NCBI RefSeq assembly: GCF_029945535.1 | Contig: NZ_JAQSCU010000012.1 | Span: forward strand, 62,001-126,000 | DNA: 64,000 nucleotides | Direction of reading: 5' to 3' | From: Methylotenera sp. | Lineage (GTDB): Bacteria; Pseudomonadota; Gammaproteobacteria; Burkholderiales; Methylophilaceae | In this document: one piece after another, positions 1-9,580 of the stretch | How positions within the stretch are numbered: position 1 is the stretch's first letter | Layout of the letters: every line of letters begins with the position of its first letter | Translations under genes and position numbers: made by a program | Notes under the pieces: generated by a model | What the model was told of the DNA's origin: nothing | What the model saw: the letters and a program-made list of their open reading frames with translations, nothing else | Databases searched by the model: none

Positions 1-129
1 AATTTAGCTGGCAACCATTAGTCTTCTGGCGCATCAAGTTCCTTACAGTTAATTATTATTTTTCAGAAACATCTTAAGCTCAACACTAATTAACTCCTTA
101 ATTTTTGTTTATTACCTTAAACTATCTTA

Positions 130-990
130 ATGAAATCTATGCGCCATTTATTTTTAATTCTGATCGCAAGCGCGACTTTCTCAGCCTTATTCGCTACACA
201 AATTAACGCCAAACAAAATGACTCCAACGTCTTGCTCGCGAAGGTTTATCAGCCAGGCACGAACGTACAGCAATACTTGGTCAGTGAGAAGTTTGATGGT
301 GTGCGTGCAGTATGGGATGGCAGCACTTTTCATACGCGTACAAATCATGTCATTGCGGCGCCAGCATGGTTCACTAAAGGCTTACCTACAACACCGCTTG
401 ATGGCGAACTTTGGCTTGGACACGGCAAATTCGAGGCACTTTCTGGCGCGGTAAGAAAAGATGTGCCGATTGACGAAGAATGGCGTGGCATCTCCTACAT
501 GGTATTTGAATTACCAAATGCAACAGGCACATTTGCAGAGCGTGCAAAACGTATTGTCAGCATCGTAAAACTGGCAAATACTCCACATCTAAAAACTGTA
601 AAACAATTTAAAGTGAATGACGAAGTAACGTTACACAAACTGCTTAAACAAATTGTTGCTCAAGGTGGCGAGGGGCTAATGCTGCATCGCGCCGACGCAC
701 CTTATGTGACAGGCCGTAGCGATGTGCTGCTTAAGTTAAAATTGTTATACGATGCCGAAGCGACCGTAGTGGCGCATACCGCTGGTCAAGGGAAATATAA
801 AGGCAAGCTTGGGGCGCTAGAGGTAGAAACACCAGAAGGCATACGCTTTAAGTTAGGGACAGGCTTCACCGATGCGCAACGGGAAAATCCGCCAACAATT
901 GGCAGCACCGTTACCTACACTTATCGTGATAAAACTAAAGCCGGCAAGCCAAAGTTTGCCAGCTTTTTACGAGTTCGCAATGAGCAATGA
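130..990 (+). CDS. ligE: ATP-dependent DNA ligase, periplasmic LigE type
   Basis: A minimal ATP-dependent DNA ligase that seals nicks by enzyme adenylation. The adenylation motif KFDG is present with the nucleophile Lys at about residue 54. Motif III (DGELW, about 91-95) and the motif IV region (GGEGLMLHR, about 178-186) follow, and a short OB-like C-terminal part contains the family's KYKGKLGAL segment. Residues 1-27 are a hydrophobic signal peptide ending near INA, so the enzyme is probably exported, as known for Lig E proteins of Gram-negative bacteria. At 286 residues it is as small as the family usually is. It converges on the next gene with only 9 bp between stops. The periplasmic role (nicked or incoming DNA) is inferred; the ligase assignment is firm. 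Confidence 0.9.
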   Translation: MKSMRHLFLILIASATFSALFATQINAKQNDSNVLLAKVYQPGTNVQQYLVSEKFDGVRAVWDGSTFHTRTNHVIAAPAWFTKGLPTTPLDGELWLGHGKFEALSGAVRKDVPIDEEWRGISYMVFELPNATGTFAERAKRIVSIVKLANTPHLKTVKQFKVNDEVTLHKLLKQIVAQGGEGLMLHRADAPYVTGRSDVLLKLKLLYDAEATVVAHTAGQGKYKGKLGALEVETPEGIRFKLGTGFTDAQRENPPTIGSTVTYTYRDKTKAGKPKFASFLRVRNEQ

Positions 991-999
991 GCAATGACG

Positions 1000-1599
1000 C
1001 TACTGCCCAAGTAACGACTTTTTTAAACTAGTATCAACCGCATGATCGCCTAGCCAAACACGCAATAAAGCTTGATTGAACAACTCGCCGTCAATTTTAC
1101 CTAGCAACCTGCCATTCAAACTCACTTGCGTGCCTGCTGTTGTGCAGTCCAGCAGAATCACATCACCCTCTTTCACTTCTTTTGCCGATACCATCATTTT
1201 TTGGAATATCTTCATTTGCGCGTCAATCGAAGTCATTTCAGCCTGAGTATTATTGTCGGCAAAACCTTCGTTCATACCATCCAACAACTGCTCTGAACTT
1301 ACATCGCGTAAAAAATGCATAGAAATACGCTTATTGCCATGATCATTGATCACGGCATTTGCATCGCTTTGCTTTTGCGGCAAATAAAGGGCACCAGCAT
1401 AGACCTTAAACATCATCTTGGTCCGTAAGCCAGCGCCATTTAACACCAAAGTGCTGCTGCCGACTTGCGCGGTTTCATCAATCTTTACACCTTTGACTTC
1501 TAATGCCTGAGCAGAAATAGTAAGCGCTAGCAATATTGCAAAAATTGAGCTTTGAGCAAGCGCCTGTTTAACACCAAGCTTACTAAATCTAGATTTCAT
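1000..1599 (-). CDS. Chalcone isomerase-like secreted protein
   Basis: A secreted protein of the bacterial chalcone isomerase-like family, about 199 residues, with no known substrate in bacteria. The N-terminus is a signal peptide ending near SAQA, followed by EVKGVKIDE and the family segment GLRTKMMFKVYAGALYLP, then ISMHFLRDV. I chose the ATG at 1599 because AAAGG stands at the right distance before it; the in-frame ATG at 1620 has no visible ribosome binding site. It lies downstream of the Gfo/Idh oxidoreductase gene with a 22-bp gap and may be co-transcribed. Catalytic activity should not be assumed from the family name. Confidence 0.8.
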   Translation of the reverse strand: MKSRFSKLGVKQALAQSSIFAILLALTISAQALEVKGVKIDETAQVGSSTLVLNGAGLRTKMMFKVYAGALYLPQKQSDANAVINDHGNKRISMHFLRDVSSEQLLDGMNEGFADNNTQAEMTSIDAQMKIFQKMMVSAKEVKEGDVILLDCTTAGTQVSLNGRLLGKIDGELFNQALLRVWLGDHAVDTSLKKSLLGQ

Positions 1600-1621
1600 A
1601 AAAGTACCTTTAGCATTCAAT

Positions 1622-2653
1622 TTAAGCCAAGCTCACTCGAGCGCCACTGCTTATAGACTGCAAAACTGCCTCTATCACTTTGCAGTTGGCTTTCGCGTCA
1701 GCAAAGCTTAGATGCGGCGTTGTATTATTAATTACACAATCGCCGAAATGCTCGATCTCCAAAGTAAAATGATTACTTGGCGCGAAGCGCTCTTCTGCAT
1801 ACTTACCATCTTCCAGCGCCCATGAAATCACAGGTACATCGTTTTGAAACACCCAAGCGGCATGGCACTTCACCCAACCTTTAGTGCCGATGATTTCATA
1901 TTCTGATTTACGACTACGCTCAAAGCTAATATCAAAATGACCGAATCGGGCACGGCCTTCTGCATCGTTACCAAAATCCAGCACGCCACTAGTGACAATA
2001 TCCGCGCCAACTTCATTTAGCTTGGCATGCGCGATCACGCTTTTAGGCTCCAAACCGCCATTCAAACCAAACGCCCAACGCAAAGAATGAATCGCATACG
2101 GGCCAATATCCCACATTGCGCCGCCGCCCTCTTTCACGCCGCTAGCAATGCGGTACATACGAGCTGGACGCATCAAAAATGAGTAAGACGCTTTGCATGA
2201 CAATACGTCACCTATTAAACCCGACTCAACAATCGCTTTGACCCGCGCATGCTGCGGATGAAAGCGATACATGAAACCTTCCATCACTTTTACATTGTTT
2301 TTAATCGCAGCTGCTTCTATCGCTTCAATATCTGCCACAGTTAACGCCATTGGTTTTTCTATCAACACATGCTTACCTGCATTGATGGCTTTAAGCGCCC
2401 ATTCTGCGTGCTCGTTGTTCGCCATCGGACAGTAAATCGCATCGACGTTTTTATCATGAATAAGCGCATCCATGTCGTCATAACAGATGACGTTTTGATG
2501 GCAAGGCGCATATTTATCCAAGGTAGCTTTTGCCGCACCTGCACGACGACTTGCGATAGCAACCAATTCCGCATTAGACGCTTCAATAATCGCAGGAAGC
2601 AAGCGCTCATTAACACGCGCTGCGCCTAAAATTCCCCATTTAACTTTACTCAT
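1622..2653 (-). CDS. Gfo/Idh/MocA family oxidoreductase
   Basis: An NAD(P)-dependent sugar or polyol oxidoreductase of the Gfo/Idh/MocA family, 343 residues. The N-terminal Rossmann fold opens with KWGILGAARVNERLLPAI, and the family EKP motif (Lys of the nicotinamide site) is at about residues 99-101 in VLIEKPMAL. The C-terminal half contains GGGAMWDIGPYAI, typical of the substrate-binding domain. Its ATG overlaps the TGA stop of the upstream thioredoxin-like gene (ATGA at 2650-2653), implying translational coupling. The substrate cannot be told from the sequence. Confidence 0.85.
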   Translation of the reverse strand: MSKVKWGILGAARVNERLLPAIIEASNAELVAIASRRAGAAKATLDKYAPCHQNVICYDDMDALIHDKNVDAIYCPMANNEHAEWALKAINAGKHVLIEKPMALTVADIEAIEAAAIKNNVKVMEGFMYRFHPQHARVKAIVESGLIGDVLSCKASYSFLMRPARMYRIASGVKEGGGAMWDIGPYAIHSLRWAFGLNGGLEPKSVIAHAKLNEVGADIVTSGVLDFGNDAEGRARFGHFDISFERSRKSEYEIIGTKGWVKCHAAWVFQNDVPVISWALEDGKYAEERFAPSNHFTLEIEHFGDCVINNTTPHLSFADAKANCKVIEAVLQSISSGARVSLA

Positions 2654-3204
2654 AAATTACTCCACTTAATACTGCATCCGATACTAGCAACTTGCTCTTT
2701 AGGACCGACTCCTGTTTCAGCGATTTGCTTCATGGCGTGAAACAAGTCGCGCGTGCTATGGGGCGCGGTGTCTTTGCGCGACTCATCGAAGCGGCCACGA
2801 TATTGCAACTCAGCCTTATTATTAAATCCAAAGAAATCTGGTGTGCATACGGCGTTGTAGGCTTTAGCCACCGATTGAGTTTTATCCCACAAATAGGGAA
2901 ATGAAAACTCCATTTGATGCGCGACTTTTTGCATATTTTCGAAGCTATCTTCTGGGTAATCTGCTGGGTCATTAGACATAATCGCCACAGTGTTAACACC
3001 CAGCATTTTGAGCTCGAGCACATCATTGACCAACCTTGGGAAAATAGCTTTTACATATGGGCAGTGATTACAAATGAACATCACTAACAAGCCATTTTTA
3101 CCCATGATTAGGTCACGTGAAATCATGCTGCCATCAATATTTTGTAGACTAAAATCTGGCGCTTGCCAGCCAAAATCACATACAGGTGGGTTTACACTAG
3201 CCAT
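2650..3204 (-). CDS. Thioredoxin-like (redoxin) family protein
   Basis: A cytoplasmic thioredoxin-fold protein of 184 residues, related to the AhpC/TSA redoxins. The motif CNHCPYVKA puts a Cys pair (CxxC) at residues 45 and 48, and the preceding PDFSLQNIDG segment is the usual redoxin N-terminus. No signal peptide is visible. Proteins with this CNHCPYVKA signature are common in bacteria and plastids, but their partners are mostly unknown. It is the first gene of a probable operon with the overlapping Gfo/Idh gene and the chalcone isomerase-like gene. Confidence 0.8.
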   Translation of the reverse strand: MASVNPPVCDFGWQAPDFSLQNIDGSMISRDLIMGKNGLLVMFICNHCPYVKAIFPRLVNDVLELKMLGVNTVAIMSNDPADYPEDSFENMQKVAHQMEFSFPYLWDKTQSVAKAYNAVCTPDFFGFNNKAELQYRGRFDESRKDTAPHSTRDLFHAMKQIAETGVGPKEQVASIGCSIKWSNL

Positions 3205-3343
3205 AAAAAACTTTCATCATAGTTAGAATATATAGGCCTTATGATACTTTATTCCTGTGCAAGCGGGAATCTAGCGTCAGATTTAAAATCAAAGCCAATT
3301 TCCAGTTGCGCAGCAATGACTGGCATTAGCTTTTCAATATAGA

Positions 3344-4087
3344 ATGACGGTTATGAGTAATTTACGATTTTTTAGCACTGAAGATTTGGTCATTGGCGCA
3401 ACGGTCAAACTGTCTGAAAATGCCGCCACCCATGCCACGCGAGCGCTTCGCTTAAATGCGGGTGATCTCATTCACTTGTTTAATGGCGATGGTTTTGACT
3501 ATGCTTGTGAGTTAATTGTAGTTAAAAAAAGTGAAGTGATTGCCAAGATTAATGCTAGCCAAGCACGTGATACAGAATCGCCACTCAACATCACTTTACT
3601 GCAGGGCATCTCTAGTGGCGACCGCATGGATTACTCCATTCAAAAGGCAGTGGAGTTAGGTGTAAAGCAAATACAGCCAATTGCTACCGAGCGTAGCGTG
3701 GTTAAACTCTCTGCTGAGCGTGCAGAAAAACGGTTAGAGCATTGGCAAAACATAGTGATTTCCGCCTGCGAGCAATGTGGTCGCGCGACGATTCCTCAAG
3801 TACTAGCGCCAAAAACCTTAGCTAATTGGTTATCGAGTAATTCAGCCTCTAGCGCTACCCGCATTTTGCTTAACCCAATAGGCGCAAAACGCTTAGCAGA
3901 ACTGGATAAACCGAGCGGTGAAATTCAATTACTGATTGGCGCTGAGGGTGGCTTAAGCCAAGCAGAAATCAATTTAGCCCTATCGCAGGATTTTCAATCA
4001 GTGATTCTCGGCCCAAGAATTTTACGCACAGAAACCGCAGGCCCGACTGCGATTGCCACACTACAGTCGCTTTGGGGGGATTTTTAG
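3344..4087 (+). CDS. rsmE: 16S rRNA m3U1498 methyltransferase RsmE
   Basis: SPOUT-class methyltransferase that modifies U1498 of 16S rRNA using S-adenosylmethionine. The N-terminal PUA-like part opens with LRFFSTEDL, and the C-terminal trefoil knot shows GAEGGLSQAEI and LGPRILRTETAGPTA, both diagnostic of RsmE. Its 247 residues match the family. A second ATG lies at 3353; no strong ribosome binding site separates the two starts. The gene stands alone, opposite to the preceding operon and about 130 bp upstream of the argA fusion. Confidence 0.93.
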   Translation: MTVMSNLRFFSTEDLVIGATVKLSENAATHATRALRLNAGDLIHLFNGDGFDYACELIVVKKSEVIAKINASQARDTESPLNITLLQGISSGDRMDYSIQKAVELGVKQIQPIATERSVVKLSAERAEKRLEHWQNIVISACEQCGRATIPQVLAPKTLANWLSSNSASSATRILLNPIGAKRLAELDKPSGEIQLLIGAEGGLSQAEINLALSQDFQSVILGPRILRTETAGPTAIATLQSLWGDF

Positions 4088-4169
4088 CGGGTTTAGATAC
4101 AAAGAGTTTAAGTTTAAAACAAGCCACCTATAAATAATTTGCATTATTTACATATATATTTTATATTAT

Positions 4170-4203
4170 TGTAATAATTACATTTTATACTGTGAATTTA
4201 CAC
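4170..4203 (+). promoter_or_regulatory. Paired palindromes upstream of the XRE-ArgA gene
   Basis: The very AT-rich leader contains a 13-bp palindrome TGTAATAATTACA at 4170-4182. A second, imperfect one, GTGAATTTACAC, is at 4192-4203. Their centres are about two helical turns apart, with a TATACT -10-like hexamer at 4186-4191 between them. This is a plausible operator pair. Autoregulation by the helix-turn-helix of the downstream fusion protein is an inference. Confidence 0.4.
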
Positions 4204-4215
4204 TAAGTCATCACT

Positions 4216-5826
4216 ATGTCTATTGGTCACTCTATACGCTTTCGGCGCAAGTCGCTGAACATCACACTGCAATCTCTCGCCAATCAAGTAGGGGCAGACG
4301 CTGGTAATTTGTCGCGCATTGAGCGCGGCGAATTAGGCATTAACGAAAATACTTTACGCAAAGTCGCTGAGGCGCTCAATTGCACCCCAGCTTATTTGTA
4401 TGCGCAAAGTGATATGCCAAAAACAGCTTTATCTGTGCAAGAACATCACCAGCCATACCTCACAACTTTATCGCAAGTGCCTAGCAAAAACAGCACCTCA
4501 AACATTAAAGATTTCGTACAGTGGTTTAGGTCTGTTGCGCCGTACATACATGCGTTTGGTGGCAGAACTTTTGTGATTGCATTCGGCGGCGAAGTGGTTG
4601 ATGAAAAGCAATTTGTTGCACTTTCACATGACTTAAACTTACTCGCCAGCTTAGAGGTCAGGTTAGTGTTAGTACACGGCGCACGTCCACAAATTGAAAA
4701 GCGCCTACGTCGCGACAAACTGTCACCTAAGTTTGTGAATGGTCTGCGCGTCACAGACGATGCCGCAATGGAAGCCGTAAAAGAGGCCAATGGCGCGATT
4801 CGCGTTGAAATTGAAGCACTGCTGTCTATGGGTTTGGTGAATTCACCGATGGCAGGCTCTGACATTAGGGTGGCGAGTGGTAACTTTGTCACCGCAAAAC
4901 CGATGGGCGTACGCAATGGCATCGATTTACAACACACAGGTGAAGTACGTCGGGTTGATGCAATCGGCATCCAAAAACGTCTTGATGACAACGAACTAGT
5001 GCTGTTATCGCCACTGGGTTATTCCCCCACAGGTGAGGCATTCAATTTAAGCTTAGAAGACGTAGCGGTGAGCGCTGCCGTTGCGCTAGATGCTGACAAG
5101 CTGATTTTTTTGATGGATTCCGAAGGCGTACATAATCTACGCGGCGAATTATTGCGTGAAATGACCGCAGGTAAAGCTAAAAATCTACTACGTAACGTCG
5201 AAGGCAATGAACAAGCAATCAACATTTCTGAAGACATTAATTACTACTTACCTGCCGCGGTAAGGGCTTGTGAACACGGTGTGGCACGTACTCACCTGAT
5301 TTCGCGGCATATTGACGGCGCGATTATTCAAGAGTTGTTCACACTAGATGGTATCGGCACCATGGTGACCGAGCTTAGTTTAGAAAGCATGCGTCAAGCC
5401 AATATTGACGACGTAGGCGGCATATTAAAGCTGATTGAACCGCTAGAAGCCGAAGGCTTTTTAGTACGGCGCGGACGCGAACATATTGAAATGGAAATCG
5501 AACACTTTTATGTGATGGAACACGACAATCGCATTATTGGTTGTGCAGCTTTGTATCCATTTAGCGCTGAGCGCACTGCTGAATTCGCCTGCCTCGCGAT
5601 TGACCCAGCCTACAGAGGCGGCGGCCGTGGCGATAAATTATTTTATTACTGCGCTAGCCAAGCCAAGGAATTAGGTTTTAAAAGCTTATTCTGCCTAACT
5701 ACACGTACTGAACACTGGTTTTTAGAACGTGGGTTTAAGGAACAGAATGTAGAAAAACTACCTGCTGAGAAACAGAAACTTTACAACTTTCAGCGTAAAT
5801 CAAAGGTGTTTAGCAAAACTTTATAA
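4216..5826 (+). CDS. argA: XRE helix-turn-helix fused to N-acetylglutamate synthase (ArgA)
   Basis: First enzyme of arginine synthesis: it acetylates glutamate with acetyl-CoA. Residues about 95-370 are the amino-acid-kinase-like domain (RTFVIAFGGEVVD, VLVHGARPQIEKRL, GLRVTDDAAMEAVKEANG), which normally binds the arginine feedback inhibitor. Residues about 385-530 are the GNAT domain (ACLAIDPAYRGGGRGDKLF). Unusually, residues 1-65 are a complete XRE-type HTH: SIRFRRKSLNITLQSLA, then DAGNLSRIERGELGINENTLRKVAEAL. At 536 residues it is about 90 longer than ordinary ArgA. An internal ATG at 4414 could start a stand-alone enzyme, but the reading frame is open and HTH-like throughout. argB follows after 60 bp. 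The fusion suggests a trigger enzyme coupling arginine sensing to transcription (inference). Confidence 0.88.
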   Translation: MSIGHSIRFRRKSLNITLQSLANQVGADAGNLSRIERGELGINENTLRKVAEALNCTPAYLYAQSDMPKTALSVQEHHQPYLTTLSQVPSKNSTSNIKDFVQWFRSVAPYIHAFGGRTFVIAFGGEVVDEKQFVALSHDLNLLASLEVRLVLVHGARPQIEKRLRRDKLSPKFVNGLRVTDDAAMEAVKEANGAIRVEIEALLSMGLVNSPMAGSDIRVASGNFVTAKPMGVRNGIDLQHTGEVRRVDAIGIQKRLDDNELVLLSPLGYSPTGEAFNLSLEDVAVSAAVALDADKLIFLMDSEGVHNLRGELLREMTAGKAKNLLRNVEGNEQAINISEDINYYLPAAVRACEHGVARTHLISRHIDGAIIQELFTLDGIGTMVTELSLESMRQANIDDVGGILKLIEPLEAEGFLVRRGREHIEMEIEHFYVMEHDNRIIGCAALYPFSAERTAEFACLAIDPAYRGGGRGDKLFYYCASQAKELGFKSLFCLTTRTEHWFLERGFKEQNVEKLPAEKQKLYNFQRKSKVFSKTL

Positions 5827-5871
5827 GCAAATTTTAGATACAATGACACAAATCGCATTTACAAAATTTAA

Positions 5872-6771
<900 letters not shown>

Positions 6772-6772
6772 A

Positions 6773-7432
6773 TTGGGTGCAAACTGTAGTGCAAGCGGCA
6801 GGAGTGCTAGAGTCTGGATTTTCGATCTAGATGATACCTTGCACAATGCATCTGCACACATCTTTCCAGTGATGAATCGTACCATGACGAAATATATCAT
6901 GGACAATCTGACCTTAGATGAAACGGCTGCGCATCAGTTACGCCAGCACTATTGGCGTATTTATGGCGCTACGCTTAAAGGCTTGATGCGCCATCACGGC
7001 ACTAGCCCACAGCACTTTCTTGAAGAAACGCACAAATTTTTAGATTTGCCAGAGATGGTGCTTGAAGTAAAACGTTTGCGCCACATGCTGCAAAGCCTTT
7101 CAGGACGTAAGTTAGTGTTCACAAACGCGCCTAAAAGCTATGCTATGCGTGTGCTGAATATTCTGGGCATTAGCGATTGTTTTGAACTTGTATTTAGTGT
7201 GGAATCAACCAAATTTCATGCGAAGCCTTCTATACGCGGCTTTCAAATGCTACTCAAAACCATCAAAGTAAAAGCCAGTGATTGCACAATGCTAGAAGAC
7301 AGCCTGCCTGCCTTGATGACCGCAAAACGTTTAGGCATGAAAACAATCTGGGTGACAAAAAAACTACAAAAACCAAATTTTGTGGATTATCGATTAAGTG
7401 AAGTGTTAGCACTTACTCACCTTAAGTTATAA
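6773..7432 (+). CDS. HAD-family pyrimidine 5'-nucleotidase-like protein
   Basis: A cytoplasmic haloacid dehalogenase-type phosphatase of 219 residues, similar to the pyrimidine 5'-nucleotidase (SDT1/YjjG-like) group. HAD motif I is WIFDLDDTLHNA (catalytic Asp pair at about 17-19), motif II is VFTNAP, the motif III Lys lies in FHAKPS, and motif IV is MLEDSLPAL. The start taken is TTG at 6773, one base after the argB stop. No ATG is in frame before motif I, so this or another weak start must be used and the first 10 residues are uncertain. The order argB - HAD - slmA is one I know from other betaproteobacteria. The natural substrate is not provable here. Confidence 0.85.
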   Translation: MGANCSASGRSARVWIFDLDDTLHNASAHIFPVMNRTMTKYIMDNLTLDETAAHQLRQHYWRIYGATLKGLMRHHGTSPQHFLEETHKFLDLPEMVLEVKRLRHMLQSLSGRKLVFTNAPKSYAMRVLNILGISDCFELVFSVESTKFHAKPSIRGFQMLLKTIKVKASDCTMLEDSLPALMTAKRLGMKTIWVTKKLQKPNFVDYRLSEVLALTHLKL

Positions 7433-7506
7433 TTTGCAAAATTTAATAACCAGAACTAAATAACAAGTTTAATAAAAAGTTTAGAAAAAATTCTTAGGGG
7501 AAAAAG

Positions 7507-8070
7507 ATGGCAGGGGAACGCAAGCAGCAGATTCTGGAAACGCTCGCTAAAATGCTAGAGACGCCAAAGCGTGAGAAAATCACAACCGCATCACTTGCGG
7601 CAAAACTTGAAGTGAGTGAAGCTGCGCTTTACCGCCACTTTGCCAACAAAGCCCAAATGTTTGAGGGCTTAATTTCATTTATTGAGGAAACAGTTTTTGG
7701 TTTAATTAATAAAATTGGTACCGAAGAAACAGATGGCTTGAGACAAATTCAACGCACAATTACCATGCTACTCGCGTTTGCTGAAAAAAATCCGGGTATG
7801 ACACGCGTGCTAATTGGCGATGCATTAGTCAATGAGGATGAGAAACTTCAGGTACGCATCAACCAACTTTATGACAGAATTGAAGTCACACTCAAGCAAA
7901 GCTTACGCATTGCTGAAACGCAAAGTGGCAGCAAGGGCGATGCAGAAGCACAGGCTAACCTAATTGTCTGTTACATCATTGGTCGCTGGCAGCAGTTTGC
8001 TAAAAGTGGCTTTAAGCGCAAACCAACTGAGTATGTACAGCAACAAATTACTACACTTATCAATTATTAA
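7507..8070 (+). CDS. slmA: Nucleoid occlusion factor SlmA (TetR family)
   Basis: DNA-binding protein that blocks FtsZ assembly over the nucleoid. The N-terminal TetR HTH is seen in KREKITTASLAAKLEVSEAALYRHFANKAQMFEGLI (about 21-56), which is characteristic of SlmA. The remaining 130 residues form the all-helical FtsZ-contacting domain. Its 187-residue length is close to E. coli SlmA. A purine-rich AGGGGAAAAAG ribosome binding site precedes the ATG. It lies downstream of the argB-HAD pair and before a DUF2788 gene; its partner ftsZ is also in this window. Confidence 0.9.
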   Translation: MAGERKQQILETLAKMLETPKREKITTASLAAKLEVSEAALYRHFANKAQMFEGLISFIEETVFGLINKIGTEETDGLRQIQRTITMLLAFAEKNPGMTRVLIGDALVNEDEKLQVRINQLYDRIEVTLKQSLRIAETQSGSKGDAEAQANLIVCYIIGRWQQFAKSGFKRKPTEYVQQQITTLINY

Positions 8071-8125
8071 GTGTGAATTATTAATCAGTTTGATCAAACA
8101 AAATTTATAACACTGGGGACTTAAA

Positions 8126-8347
8126 TTGCAAGGCACGATATTTGGATTTACAGAAGCACAAATTAGCCAATTCGGTATGAATTATGCCGTTACTGGGTTA
8201 ATGTTGTTAATGATGGTGATTGTCGGAAAACTCGCTTGGGATTCAAAAGCGGGGAAGTTTGGTGGTATCGCGTTATTTATTGGGTTAACGCTTGGCGTTG
8301 CTGGATTTGTAATCAAGCTTCTAATTGAACATTTTTTAAAAATATAA
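8126..8347 (+). CDS. DUF2788 small membrane protein
   Basis: A 73-residue protein of the DUF2788 family with two membrane helices (about 19-36 and 46-68) joined by the short hydrophilic loop WDSKAGKFGG, which is the conserved part of the family. The start is a TTG at 8126, preceded by ACTGGGGAC as a ribosome binding site. No function is known. It follows slmA in the same direction and converges on cca. Confidence 0.75.
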   Translation: MQGTIFGFTEAQISQFGMNYAVTGLMLLMMVIVGKLAWDSKAGKFGGIALFIGLTLGVAGFVIKLLIEHFLKI

Positions 8348-8359
8348 GCCTACTCGCGA

Positions 8360-9568
8360 TTACAAGGCCTGCTTTACAGCCTTGAGTCTTGCTTCAAATA
8401 CAGCCGCTTTTATTTTTTCCGGCTCGGAATATGCACTCGCAATAGCACCCGCATCTACACTAGATGCGGCTTCTAGCACTTTAAGCATTAAATCTGCAGC
8501 GGGTGTTGCGCAGTTTTCAAAACCTGTTCGCCCACGTGAGTCTGCCTCACAAGCTTTTAGAAAGTCTTTAAATCTAGCAGGTTGGCGAATCGCATCTAGC
8601 TCGACTAGAAACTCTAATAAGGTACTTGGTTTCATTTGAGGCGCTTGGTGCAATTTGCCATGGAACTTAGCCACAATATTGCCAAGTTCTTTACAATCGT
8701 TAGGCACACGTAAACGCTTACATAGCGCTTTAAGCAAACTCGCGCTACGCTCTTCATGGCCAATATGCCGAGGTAATATCTCTGCTGATGTAGTGCCTTT
8801 ACCTAAATCATGCATCAAAGCAGCAAAGCGCACTGGTAAGCTAAAGTTCTGCTTGGCAGCATAATCTATCACCATCATCACATGTACGCCTGTGTAGACT
8901 TCAGGATGATGCTGTGGCGGCTGTGGTACACCCCAAAGCTTGTCTAATTCAGGCATTATTTTTTTTAGTGCGCCGCAAGCGCGTAACACATCAAACATGC
9001 GGCTTGGTTTAGCTTCCATCAAGCCTTTAGCAAGCTCTTGCCATACGCGCTCTGCAACCAAAGCATCCACCTCACCTGCGCTCACCATGTCTTGCATCAG
9101 TTGATTGGTTTCTGAGGCTACGCTAAAGTCTGCAAATCTGGCTGAAAGGCGTGCTGCACGAAGGATGCGCACAGGATCTTCAGCAAAAGCAGCACTCACG
9201 TGGCGCAAAGTTTTAGACTGAATATCCGCTAAGCCTTGGTATGGATCAATCAACTGACCATCTGCAGATTTTGCAATGGCATTAATGGTTAAATCGCGAC
9301 GTGCCAAATCCTCTTCTAAAGTCACATCTACTGAAGCATGTACGGCAAAGCCTTTATAGCCTTTTGCAGTTTTGCGTTCAGTACGGGCTAATGCATACTC
9401 ATCATGCGTTTTAGGATGTAAAAATACAGGAAAGTCTTTGCCTACGGGTTTATATCCCGCAGCTTCCATTTCTTCTGGCGTGCTGCCGACCACCACATAG
9501 TCTTTATCTTTTACAGATAAACCCAGCAACTCATCACGTACTGCGCCACCGACCAAATAAATCTGCAT
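8360..9568 (-). CDS. cca: CCA-adding enzyme (tRNA nucleotidyltransferase)
   Basis: Adds or repairs the 3' CCA of tRNA without a template. The 402-residue protein begins with IYLVGGAVRDELLGL and DYVVVGSTPEEM, the class II nucleotidyltransferase head. The catalytic region and the RRDLTINAIA motif follow at about residues 90-99, then a neck helix with FAEDPVRILRAARLSARF. The C-terminal HD phosphohydrolase domain (HPEVYTGVHVMMV, ALMHDLGKG) is present, as in the long bifunctional enzymes of gamma- and betaproteobacteria. It sits 12 bp downstream of the NDUFA9-like gene on the same strand, so co-transcription is likely. Confidence 0.95.
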   Translation of the reverse strand: MQIYLVGGAVRDELLGLSVKDKDYVVVGSTPEEMEAAGYKPVGKDFPVFLHPKTHDEYALARTERKTAKGYKGFAVHASVDVTLEEDLARRDLTINAIAKSADGQLIDPYQGLADIQSKTLRHVSAAFAEDPVRILRAARLSARFADFSVASETNQLMQDMVSAGEVDALVAERVWQELAKGLMEAKPSRMFDVLRACGALKKIMPELDKLWGVPQPPQHHPEVYTGVHVMMVIDYAAKQNFSLPVRFAALMHDLGKGTTSAEILPRHIGHEERSASLLKALCKRLRVPNDCKELGNIVAKFHGKLHQAPQMKPSTLLEFLVELDAIRQPARFKDFLKACEADSRGRTGFENCATPAADLMLKVLEAASSVDAGAIASAYSEPEKIKAAVFEARLKAVKQAL

Positions 9569-9580
9569 GACGCGACCTAT

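Noticed and set aside
52-129. Promoter for the ligase gene
   Set aside because: The stretch is AT-rich with several TTA/TAT words, none forming a convincing -35/-10 pair.
965-1000. Three GAGCAAT-like units at the ligE stop
   Set aside because: A very short tandem stretch at a gene end; no evidence of function.
3240-3290. CCTGTGCAAGCGGGAATCTAG resembling half of a REP hairpin
   Set aside because: Only one arm is present and it is degenerate; at most a decayed repeat.
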